DNA of 5,946 nt from Thermoanaerobaculales bacterium (GTDB lineage: Bacteria > Acidobacteriota > Thermoanaerobaculia > Thermoanaerobaculales > Sulfomarinibacteraceae): NCBI GenBank assembly GCA_029938595.1, contig JAOZUP010000182.1:1-5946 (forward strand). The letters are read 5' to 3'. Made by a program: the position numbers and the translations under genes. The notes below the pieces were generated by a model. It made no database searches. It was not told where the DNA came from and saw nothing but the letters and a program-made list of their open reading frames with translations. Positions 1-5,855 of this stretch are shown here, piece after piece. Every line of letters begins with the position of its first letter. Within the stretch, counting starts at the first letter, position 1.

Positions 1-49
1 AGCACGAAATTTTCCAGACGGCAGGTCATTGAGATTCACCACGCGACGG

Positions 50-101
50 AGCGCAGAAGGCGCGGAAGATCCATAGCCTGGGGCGCGAGCCCCAGGAACA
101 T
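50..101. repeat. Tandem hairpin repeat unit, copy 1
   Basis: The unit starts with a small hairpin (GCGC 51-54, loop AGAAG, GCGC 60-63). A perfect 8-bp hairpin follows: CCTGGGGC (77-84), tetraloop GCGA, GCCCCAGG (89-96). It ends in AACAT (97-101). Positions 50-70 align without gaps to 120-140, with 16 of 21 identical, so this is one of two copies of the same unit. GCGA is a GNRA-type tetraloop, as is common in structured RNA, but REP-like mobile DNA repeats also form such stems. The function is unknown. The sequence resembles intergenic hairpin repeats I recall from environmental bacterial genomes, which I could not check. Confidence 0.7.
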
Positions 102-119
102 GAATCGCTGATTACAGAT

Positions 120-170
120 AGCCCTGAAGGGGCGTCAGATTGCGGCTGCGGCGTGAGCCGCAGGCAACAT
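120..170. repeat. Tandem hairpin repeat unit, copy 2
   Basis: This is the second copy of the unit at 50-101. Its small hairpin is GCCC (121-124), loop TGAAG, GGGC (130-133). The main hairpin is CTGCGGC (146-152), tetraloop GTGA, GCCGCAG (157-163), followed by GCAACAT to 170. Relative to copy 1, both stems carry a swapped base pair that keeps pairing: G53-C61 becomes C123-G131, and G81-C92 becomes C149-G160. The paired changes suggest that the folded form has been under selection. An 18-nt spacer (102-119) separates the copies. Confidence 0.7.
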
Positions 171-248
171 CGCACGATTGTCCGGCGGTGTCTGGCACGC
201 GGAGAGAATCGATCACCGACGGGTTAATGTTATTGTCATTTCGATTGG
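171..248 (+). other. Leader upstream of the operon
   Basis: This is the stretch between the hairpin repeats and the first gene. It should contain the operon promoter or 5' leader, since all seven genes follow on the same strand. An AT-richer patch at about 224-240 (TTAATGTTATTGTCATT) could hold a -10-like element, but I see no convincing -35 partner at proper spacing, so I do not call a promoter. No clear terminator or riboswitch is visible. A GGTGA at 248-252 lies 5 nt before the ATG at 258 and could act as a weak ribosome binding site. Confidence 0.35.
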
Positions 249-1931
249 GTGATTGGCATGCAGCAGGGATTCATCGTGACCGACAGTGAGGGAGATCGGC
301 GCCGGGTACCGGTGGGATCTTCACTCGTGGTCGGACGGTCGGGGGACAACGGTCTCGTCATCAAGGACACGGCTGCGTCGAGGCGTCATCTCGAGATCCT
401 GAGCTCCGGCGGAGGGTACGTTTGCCGGGACCTGAACAGCCGCAACGGGACCATCGTCAACGGCGCCAAGACGAAGATTTGGGAGTTGGAGGACGGCGAT
501 CGCATCCTCATCGGCGAGACTCTGCTCCGCTTCGAGCTCGGGGCTGAAAAGGCGCCCGGACTGCCCGATAAGACGGTGTTTCTGCAGACCGTGCTCGACC
601 CTTTGGGACGAGAGCAGGAGCTGGTGCCGTCGTCGACCTCGAAGGGGATGCTCGAGGCCGCCTACACGCTGATGAACGCCCTGGCCTCGAACTTCAACCC
701 ATGTGATCTGGTCGACAAGGTCCTCGAAACCACGACCAAAGCCATCCACGCCCACCGCGGCGCGGTCCTCTTCGCCGGGCCCGACGGCAAGCTGCAGCCG
801 TGCCGAATTTGCGGGAGGGTGCACACGATCGTGAACGGTGAGCCCCGGCCGGCGAATGTCGACGAGATCGAGATCTGCGAGAGCGTGGCACACCGCGTCC
901 TCCGTGACGGGGAGACTGTGCACATCCAAACGGGATTGACCGACGGATCGGTGGACCCCAGCGTGAGTATCGCTGCGCTCAAGCTGACGTCGATCCTGTG
1001 CGTGCCGATCCGCACCCAGAACGATGTCCTCGGGATCCTCTACATGGATACCAATATCGCCGATCACGAGTACACAACCGACGATGCGCTGCTGGCGACG
1101 GCGGCGGGCAACAGCGCGGGCCTGGCGCTGGACAATGCCCGCAATCACCGCGCTGTCCTGGAAAAACAGCGCATCGAGCAGGACATCGAGGCGGCGTGGA
1201 CGATCCAGGAGAGCTTTCTGGTCAGTGACTGGCCGACGGACGACCCGCGTTTCGAGGTCTTCGGCATGACCCAGCCGGCCAAGGTTGTGGGAGGCGACTT
1301 CTATGATTTTGCTTATATCAACCCCGACACAATAGGAATGCTGATCGGGGACGTGAGCGGCAAGGGGGTGCCGGCAGCGCTCTCAATGGCCCAGCTGCTG
1401 GCCGAGTTTCGTCTCAACGCACCGGGAGTCAGCTCTCCGGCAGAGCTTCTCGGGCGGCTCAACCGCGGGCTCGTCGAGCGCAGCTTGCGTGGTCTCTTTT
1501 GCACCGTCGCGGTGATTGCCATCGATCTCCGAGACGGCGGGCTGTTGGGGGCCAACGCCGGCCACCACCCGATGCTGGTGATTTCCCCCACCGGCGTCAC
1601 CACCACGCTCGATGCCTCCGGACCACCGATCGGCATCCTTCCCGAAATCTCGTGGGAAGATGTCACGATGACAGTCAACCCCGGTGAAACCCTTCTGTTC
1701 TACACCGACGGCATCGCCGAAGCGCGGGCGAGCGTTGACGCCGCGGACACCGGCTCCGAGCCAGTCGAGTACGGGCTGGAGGGCCTTGAAAGGGTGGCGC
1801 GGGCGTACCACGACTGTGCGCCGCGAGAGCTCGTCGACGCCATCATCGGCGACGTCCACCGTTTCTGCTCACCCCTGGCCCCCCATGACGACTGCACCAT
1901 GATTGCCCTGAGGTATCTCGGCGATGGATAA
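249..1931 (+). CDS. FHA-GAF-PP2C (RsbU/SpoIIE-type) protein phosphatase
   Basis: This is a 560-residue cytoplasmic serine phosphatase with two sensory domains. An FHA domain (about 22-97) shows GR (29-30), SRRH (44-47), NSRNGT (63-68) and NG (71-72), the residues that read phosphothreonine peptides. A GAF-like domain (about 133-297) probably binds a small ligand or dimerises. A helical linker (about 298-325, with AAWTIQESFL) leads into the PP2C/SpoIIE domain. The metal-binding acidic residues are in GGDF (D350), GDVSGKG (D368), YTDG (D487) and HDDCT (D548), and NAGHHP (436-441) is intact, so it should be active. By family, such enzymes dephosphorylate STAS anti-sigma antagonists; the likely substrate is the STAS protein encoded two genes on. 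There is no membrane segment. The start is a GTG at 249; an in-frame ATG at 258 with GGTGA 5 nt upstream is equally or more likely. The end overlaps the next gene by 8 nt. Confidence 0.93.
   Translation: MIGMQQGFIVTDSEGDRRRVPVGSSLVVGRSGDNGLVIKDTAASRRHLEILSSGGGYVCRDLNSRNGTIVNGAKTKIWELEDGDRILIGETLLRFELGAEKAPGLPDKTVFLQTVLDPLGREQELVPSSTSKGMLEAAYTLMNALASNFNPCDLVDKVLETTTKAIHAHRGAVLFAGPDGKLQPCRICGRVHTIVNGEPRPANVDEIEICESVAHRVLRDGETVHIQTGLTDGSVDPSVSIAALKLTSILCVPIRTQNDVLGILYMDTNIADHEYTTDDALLATAAGNSAGLALDNARNHRAVLEKQRIEQDIEAAWTIQESFLVSDWPTDDPRFEVFGMTQPAKVVGGDFYDFAYINPDTIGMLIGDVSGKGVPAALSMAQLLAEFRLNAPGVSSPAELLGRLNRGLVERSLRGLFCTVAVIAIDLRDGGLLGANAGHHPMLVISPTGVTTTLDASGPPIGILPEISWEDVTMTVNPGETLLFYTDGIAEARASVDAADTGSEPVEYGLEGLERVARAYHDCAPRELVDAIIGDVHRFCSPLAPHDDCTMIALRYLGDG
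1909..1923 (+). promoter_or_regulatory. Ribosome binding site of the kinase gene
   Basis: TGAGGTATC (1909-1917) lies inside the end of the phosphatase gene, with GAGG 10 nt before the ATG at 1924. It supports this start despite the 8-nt overlap. The same nine bases recur before the STAS gene at 2362-2370. Confidence 0.55.
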
Positions 1932-2364
1932 GCATAGGGAATACAACGACGTCAGGCTGATCGTGCGCTCCGATCCGAGGTTTCTGGGCTCGATCAGGTC
2001 GTTGGTTCGCGCGTGGTTGGAGGCCTGTGAGGTCGCCGAGGATGTCGTGGACACAGTGGTGCTGGCGATCGACGAGGCATGCTCAAACGCCATCCGCCAC
2101 GCCTATGAGGGCCGGTGCGATGAAACTCTCGAGATTCGGCTTCACGAAAACGAGGAGCATCTCGAGTTCCAGGTCTGTGATCAGGGCGCTCCGTGCCCTC
2201 CGGAATGTATGGAGCGCCGGCCGCCGCAACGTCCCACTGAGAACGATCTGAAGCCTGGCGGGCTTGGAGTCCCATTGATGCGCGAGATCTTCGACGATGT
2301 GCGTTTCTCTCCGGTTGCAACGGGCGGCAACTGCGTCATCATGAGGTTGAAGAAGAAGGACTGA
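1924..2364 (+). CDS. RsbW/SpoIIAB-like HATPase serine kinase (anti-sigma factor type)
   Basis: This is a 146-residue single-domain GHKL ATPase, the usual length for RsbW/SpoIIAB kinases. The N box is IDEACSNAIRHAY, with E51 as the catalytic base and N55 for magnesium. The G1 box is DQGAP (D86, G88). The ATP lid runs to PGGLGVPLMREIFDDV (111-126), followed by the terminal strand GGNCVIMRLKK. There is no histidine-kinase dimerisation domain and no membrane segment. In the family, these proteins phosphorylate a serine in a partner STAS protein and, when not doing so, hold a sigma factor inactive. No sigma gene lies in this window, so the target could be elsewhere or absent. The STAS gene starts 7 nt downstream and the opposing phosphatase overlaps upstream, which makes a classic three-part partner switch. 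The lid is cysteine- and proline-rich (C85, C91, C95), which is slightly unusual. Confidence 0.9.
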   Translation: MDKHREYNDVRLIVRSDPRFLGSIRSLVRAWLEACEVAEDVVDTVVLAIDEACSNAIRHAYEGRCDETLEIRLHENEEHLEFQVCDQGAPCPPECMERRPPQRPTENDLKPGGLGVPLMREIFDDVRFSPVATGGNCVIMRLKKKD

Positions 2365-2371
2365 GGTATCG
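2362..2371 (+). promoter_or_regulatory. Ribosome binding site of the STAS gene
   Basis: TGAGG at 2362-2366 overlaps the kinase stop codon (TGA 2362-2364) and lies 5 nt before the ATG at 2372. Ribosomes ending on the kinase gene can reinitiate here. This fixes the STAS start. Confidence 0.65.
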
Positions 2372-2680
2372 ATGGCATTGACGATCGAAGAATCGAAATC
2401 CGGCGAAGAAACCGTGGTGGGTGTTCTGGGTGAAGTGGACCTCTATACCTCGCCGCAGCTTCGGACCGCGATTCTGAAGGCGGTGCCCGCCGCCGATGGT
2501 GGGGTGGCGGTCGATCTGAGCGGGGTGGGCTACATCGATTCGTCGGGCGTGGCCACACTGGTCGAGGGGCTGAGGAGCGCCCGGAAGCACGGGAAGACGT
2601 TCACCCTGGTCGCTCCTTCGCGGGCTGTGTTGCAGGTTCTCGAGCTGACGCGGCTGGACCAGGTGTTTGAGGTGAGATGA
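2372..2680 (+). CDS. STAS-domain protein: anti-sigma antagonist (RsbV/SpoIIAA-like) or MlaB-like transporter subunit
   Basis: This 102-residue protein is a single STAS domain. It has the opening strand VVGVLGEVDLYTSPQLR (15-31), the core VAVDLSGVGYIDSSGVATL (45-63) and the closing VLQVLELTRLDQVFEVR. The DSSG loop (56-59) matches SpoIIAA even in numbering: Ser58 is the residue phosphorylated there by the HATPase kinase. Upstream context (kinase and PP2C phosphatase) argues for a phospho-switch antagonist. Downstream context argues for MlaB, the STAS subunit that binds the ATPase MlaF in E. coli, because the gene overlaps mlaE by 4 nt (ATGA) and no other STAS gene is seen here. E. coli MlaB has a threonine (DTAG) near this site, whereas this protein keeps the double serine. 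STAS identity is near certain; which partner it binds, or whether it binds both, is open. Confidence 0.93.
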   Translation: MALTIEESKSGEETVVGVLGEVDLYTSPQLRTAILKAVPAADGGVAVDLSGVGYIDSSGVATLVEGLRSARKHGKTFTLVAPSRAVLQVLELTRLDQVFEVR

Positions 2681-3477
2681 ACGTCATGATTGCCCTCGCG
2701 GGCCGCATCGGTCGCTCGACGCTGAACGCCCTCGCCGCCTGTGCGAGGGTTTCGGTCCTCATGGTCGAGACCATTTTCTGGCTGGTGGTTGCCCCGATTC
2801 GCGGCAAGGGTCTGCGGACGAAGAGCGCGGTCGAGAGCTTCGTCGAGTTTGGCGTCCGTTCGCTGCCGATCGTCGGCATGATCTGCTTTCTGGTTGGGGT
2901 CATCCTCGCCCTTCAGTCCTCCTACACTCTCGAGAAATGGGGCGCAAACCGTTTTATCGCCACCCTGGTTGCGGTGTCGGCGCTGCGTGAGATGGCGCCG
3001 CTCATGACTGCCGTCCTCATCACCGGTCGCTGCGGCTCGGCAATCACCGCCGAGATCGCCACCATGAAGGTGAACGAGGAGATCGACGCGCTCGAGGTCA
3101 TGGGCCTCAACCCGATAAAGTACCTGGTGGCGCCCAAGTTTCTGGCCATGCTGGTGGCGGTGCCGTGTGTGACCGTTATCGCGATGTTCATCATGGTGTT
3201 TGGGGGTTATCTGGCGTCGATTGTCGTGGTCGGTGTTCAGTCGTCGATCTACATCGAGGAGACGATACGGGCTCTGACCGAGAAAGACCTGGTCATCGGT
3301 TTGACAAAGAGCCTGTTCTTCGGGATCGCCATCTGCTGGGTGGGCGTGTTCCGGGGCTTCCAGGTCGAGGGTGGCGCCGAGGGCGTTGGTCTCCAGACCA
3401 CCTCGTCGGTCGTGACCTCGATTTTCTTGATCATAATCATTGACTTGGTTTTCACGGTTCTCTTCTACTTCCTGTGA
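2677..3477 (+). CDS. mlaE: MlaE-family ABC transporter permease
   Basis: This 266-residue inner-membrane protein is the permease of an MCE/Mla phospholipid transporter. An amphipathic N-terminal segment (about 1-45) precedes hydrophobic spans at about 62-82, 95-117, 153-186 (probably two), 206-225 and 243-265. The family hallmark is intact: LREMAPLMTAVLITGRCGSA (103-122), then AEIATMKVNEEIDALEVMGLNPIKYLVAPK (125-154). This cytoplasmic region couples to the ATPase. As a dimer with MlaF and an MlaD hexamer, it moves phospholipids between the inner membrane and the periplasm; direction is debated in the family. GAGGTGAG (2669-2676) abuts the ATG at 2677; a second in-frame ATG at 2686 is possible. 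The start overlaps the STAS stop (ATGA) and the stop overlaps the mlaF start (GTGA), so the three products are probably made in balance. Confidence 0.95.
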   Translation: MNVMIALAGRIGRSTLNALAACARVSVLMVETIFWLVVAPIRGKGLRTKSAVESFVEFGVRSLPIVGMICFLVGVILALQSSYTLEKWGANRFIATLVAVSALREMAPLMTAVLITGRCGSAITAEIATMKVNEEIDALEVMGLNPIKYLVAPKFLAMLVAVPCVTVIAMFIMVFGGYLASIVVVGVQSSIYIEETIRALTEKDLVIGLTKSLFFGIAICWVGVFRGFQVEGGAEGVGLQTTSSVVTSIFLIIIIDLVFTVLFYFL

Positions 3478-4277
3478 TCATGGGCAATACCCAACCGATC
3501 ATCGTCGTCGAGGATCTGGTCGCCGGTTACGGCGACCGGATCGTGCTCGACCACTTGAACTTCACTGTCCGCCGTGGGGAGATCTTCGTTATCCTGGGCG
3601 GAAGTGGATCAGGGAAGACGACCCTTCTCCGCTGTCTTGTTGGTCTGAAGAAACCGATCTCGGGAAGGATCCTCATCAACGGTGAGGATTTCACCGCGAT
3701 GTCCGACGAGGAGCAGATCGAGCTGCGCAAGAGAATGGGGATGTCCTTTCAGGGATCGGCTCTGTTGACCTCTATTTCGGTGGGGGAAAATGTGGCGTTG
3801 CCCCTCAGGGAACACACCAAGTTGGAGGAGTCGACGATCGACATCATGACCAAGATCAAGCTCGAACTGGTCGAGCTGGGTGGTTTCGAGGACTACCTCC
3901 CTTCGGAGCTGAGCGGTGGAATGAGGAAGCGTGCCGGCATCGCACGTGCCATGGCCATGGATCCGGAGATCATTTTCTACGACGAACCTTCGGCGGGCCT
4001 CGACCCGATCGTTGCCGCCGGCGTCGATGCGCTCATCCGAAAGATGCAGGAGACCTTCGGCCTGACGAGCATCGTCGTGACGCACGAGATGGAGAGTGTC
4101 AAGCTGATCGCCGACACGGTCTGTATGCTCGAGAGCGGACAGATTGTCGCGATCGGCAGTCTTGAGGAGCTCGAGCGGTCGGGCCATCCATATGTTCACC
4201 AGTTTCTGGCCCGTCAACCGGACGCCGAAGAGGGGGGCGACTCGAGCTACGCCCGATCCCTCACCGGGATAGATTGA
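3474..4277 (+). CDS. mlaF: MlaF-family ABC transporter ATP-binding protein
   Basis: This is the 267-residue cytoplasmic ATPase that powers the transporter. It has Walker A GGSGSGKTT (42-50), Q-loop SFQGSALLTSISVGENV (91-107, Q93), signature LSGGMRKRAGIARA (146-159), Walker B IIFYDEP (166-172, catalytic E171), D-loop SAGLDP and switch histidine VVTHE (H204). FQGSALLTS followed by ALPLREH is characteristic of the MlaF/Ttg2A group rather than general importers. The tail has HPYVHQFLARQPDAEE (238-253), like the MlaF C-terminus that in E. coli reaches across the dimer near the MlaB site, plus about 14 extra polar residues. The start is a GTG overlapping the mlaE stop; an ATG at 3480 is an alternative. 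No clear ribosome binding site precedes either, which suggests translational coupling to mlaE. Confidence 0.95.
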   Translation: MIMGNTQPIIVVEDLVAGYGDRIVLDHLNFTVRRGEIFVILGGSGSGKTTLLRCLVGLKKPISGRILINGEDFTAMSDEEQIELRKRMGMSFQGSALLTSISVGENVALPLREHTKLEESTIDIMTKIKLELVELGGFEDYLPSELSGGMRKRAGIARAMAMDPEIIFYDEPSAGLDPIVAAGVDALIRKMQETFGLTSIVVTHEMESVKLIADTVCMLESGQIVAIGSLEELERSGHPYVHQFLARQPDAEEGGDSSYARSLTGID

Positions 4278-4280
4278 ATC

Positions 4281-4290
4281 GAGAGGTACC
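4281..4290 (+). promoter_or_regulatory. Ribosome binding site of mlaD
   Basis: GAGAGG (4281-4286) lies 4 nt before the ATG at 4291, in the 13-nt gap after mlaF. It is one of only two real intergenic gaps in the operon and supports this start. Confidence 0.6.
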
Positions 4291-5307
4291 ATGCCTGCAG
4301 CGCAACACGACTTCACCGCAACCGAAATCAAGGCCGGTCTTCTGGTTCTGGTCAGCATTATGATTCTGGTAGGTTTTGTCGCGGCGATCCGGGGCTGCCG
4401 GCCGCACGACGACTCGGCAAAACAGTACTGCGCGACGTTTACGGACATCAGTGGGCTCAACAAGGGTGCCGATGTCCGATTTGGGGGTGTCAGGGTCGGG
4501 AAGGTGACTGCGATCGAACCCGATGAGGAGGATCGATCGCGCATCTGCGTCACCGCAGAGGTCGAGGGCGATATCCCTGTCAACGAGGGCAGTGTGGCCA
4601 GTATCGAGCAGGTGACAATGACCGCCGAGAAGCACCTGGAGATCACGACCGGCGGGGCGGATCAACCGCTCCATGAGAGCGGCGATACCTTGAGGTCAAG
4701 CCCGAGCCATGGACTCCTCGATCTCCCGGATCTCGAGGGTGTGGTCGCACGTACCGAGACGCTCCTGGACGGACTGAATGTGCTGTTGGGTGTGGACCAG
4801 ACCGGTGACGGAGCGGCCGATGTCGTGGGTCTGAAAGATATCTTTGCCTCCCTGGAGGTGACTCTGGACGAGAGCGCCCAAGTCGCGCGGGAGGTCAATG
4901 CCGTGATTGGAGAAAACCGAGCCGGCCTCGGGGAGATCGTGAAAAGGTTATCTGCTCTCGAAGAGGCCGCGACCGAACTGATGACTCAACTCAACGACGT
5001 GGTTGCCGAAAACCGCGGTCCTCTCCACGAGAGCGTCGGCAATCTCCAACAGATGACCGCGGAGATGAGTGAACGGGTCTCGGAGCTTGGGGCTTCGTTG
5101 CAGACGACCCTCCTCTACCTCCAGGAAGTGGGTGCCAACAGCAGCGACCTGCTCGACGACCAGCGGCCGACCATCGAGGAGATCCTGATCAATCTCCAGG
5201 ATACGACCCGCAATTTGCGGGAGTTCTCGAGGATCCTGGCCGACCAACCGGATGCGCTGATTCGCGGCAAGGAAAAGCAGGGGCGCGGGAACGGGGAGAA
5301 GAAATGA
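4291..5307 (+). CDS. mlaD: MlaD-family MCE-domain protein with long helical C-terminus
   Basis: This 338-residue lipid-binding subunit is anchored in the inner membrane. A short cytoplasmic start precedes one membrane helix (IKAGLLVLVSIMILVGFVAA, 13-32). The periplasmic MCE domain spans about 46-124 and shows FTDISGLNKGADVRFGGVRVGKV (50-72) and the pore-side strands up to KHLEITTGG. From about 148 to 315 it is mostly helical, and it ends FSRILADQPDALIRGKE (312-328), a sequence typical of MlaD/PqiB-type ends. E. coli MlaD is about 183 residues, so this protein is much longer and more like MCE proteins whose helices form a periplasmic needle. It should form a hexamer on MlaE. Residues 169-177 (DQTGDGAAD) resemble a calcium-binding loop. 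C47 and C86 within the MCE domain might pair. The stop overlaps the lipoprotein start by 4 nt (ATGA). Confidence 0.92.
   Translation: MPAAQHDFTATEIKAGLLVLVSIMILVGFVAAIRGCRPHDDSAKQYCATFTDISGLNKGADVRFGGVRVGKVTAIEPDEEDRSRICVTAEVEGDIPVNEGSVASIEQVTMTAEKHLEITTGGADQPLHESGDTLRSSPSHGLLDLPDLEGVVARTETLLDGLNVLLGVDQTGDGAADVVGLKDIFASLEVTLDESAQVAREVNAVIGENRAGLGEIVKRLSALEEAATELMTQLNDVVAENRGPLHESVGNLQQMTAEMSERVSELGASLQTTLLYLQEVGANSSDLLDDQRPTIEEILINLQDTTRNLREFSRILADQPDALIRGKEKQGRGNGEKK
5293..5303 (+). promoter_or_regulatory. Ribosome binding site of the lipoprotein gene
   Basis: GGGGAG (5293-5298) lies 5 nt before the ATG at 5304, inside the lysine-rich end of mlaD. It selects this start over the in-frame ATG at 5313. 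Confidence 0.65.
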
Positions 5308-5855
5308 GGGCGATGTCGGTTGTGTCCGTGGTGGTGCTGTGCGTGCTCTGCGCTTGCGCCTCTGCACCGAAGATCGACTATTACACTCTCGGGATGGAGT
5401 CGTCGGGCCAGACTCGACCGGATGTGAACCTGGTTGTCGAGCGGCTGCGGACCACCGAGGCGTTGGCGCGGAGCCAGATCATGATCTCCGCTTCGGCCAC
5501 CCAAGTCGAGTACTACGCCAGGGATCAGTGGGCCGGGAGTGTGGGGGAGACGGTCCAACAGAAGCTGGCTGCCGAGTTCGGTCCGCCGGTAGAAGGCAGG
5601 AGGACCCTGACGGTGTCCGGCACCGTGCTTGCCTGTGAGCAGGTCGACGTGGCCGGTGGCGCCGAGGCGCGGATGAAGCTCGGAATCGTTATCCGCGACC
5701 CGGCGAAGCCGCGCTACGAGGCGCCGCTGCTCGAAAAAAACTACGAGGCGAGACGCAGCGTCTCCGAGCCGAGTTCGGCTGCAGTGGTGAAGGGTCTTTC
5801 CCAATGCGCCGAGCGGATAGCGGCCGAGATCGCCACCGACGCGTCGACGCTCTGA
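5304..5855 (+). CDS. ABC-type transport auxiliary lipoprotein (PqiC-like)
   Basis: This 183-residue protein has a lipoprotein signal: a hydrophobic stretch SVVSVVVLCVLCA (5-17) and the lipobox LCAC with lipidated Cys18. Mature residues begin ASAPKIDYYTL; the YYTL near the start, LVVERLRTTEALARSQIMI (43-61) and YARDQWAGSVGETVQQKL (71-88) fit the ABC transport auxiliary family that includes PqiC. Residue +2 is Ala, so by the E. coli rule it would be sent to the outer membrane. By family, these lipoproteins partner MCE proteins such as PqiB, and are thought to dock the end of the periplasmic needle at the outer membrane. The ATGA overlap with mlaD and the long MlaD helices fit that role here. 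Family assignment rests on these motifs by eye, and the family is weakly conserved. Confidence 0.83.
   Translation: MRAMSVVSVVVLCVLCACASAPKIDYYTLGMESSGQTRPDVNLVVERLRTTEALARSQIMISASATQVEYYARDQWAGSVGETVQQKLAAEFGPPVEGRRTLTVSGTVLACEQVDVAGGAEARMKLGIVIRDPAKPRYEAPLLEKNYEARRSVSEPSSAAVVKGLSQCAERIAAEIATDASTL

Noticed and set aside
181..203. Imperfect hairpin TCCG...CGGA with inner GTG/CAC
   Set aside because: The stem is only 4 plus 3 bp with an uneven bulge, and does not resemble the two repeat hairpins upstream.
224..240. AT-richer patch as a sigma-70 -10 element
   Set aside because: Several overlapping weak matches exist and none has a credible -35 at 16-18 nt spacing.
321..1148. 275-residue open frame on the - strand inside the phosphatase gene
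   Set aside because: It is Arg- and Val-rich shadow sequence opposite the FHA and GAF domains, with no recognisable domain of its own.
3609..4646. 345-residue open frame on the - strand across mlaF and mlaD
   Set aside because: It lies opposite two clear genes with intact catalytic motifs. Long antisense frames are common in GC-rich genes, and its translation shows no recognisable domain.
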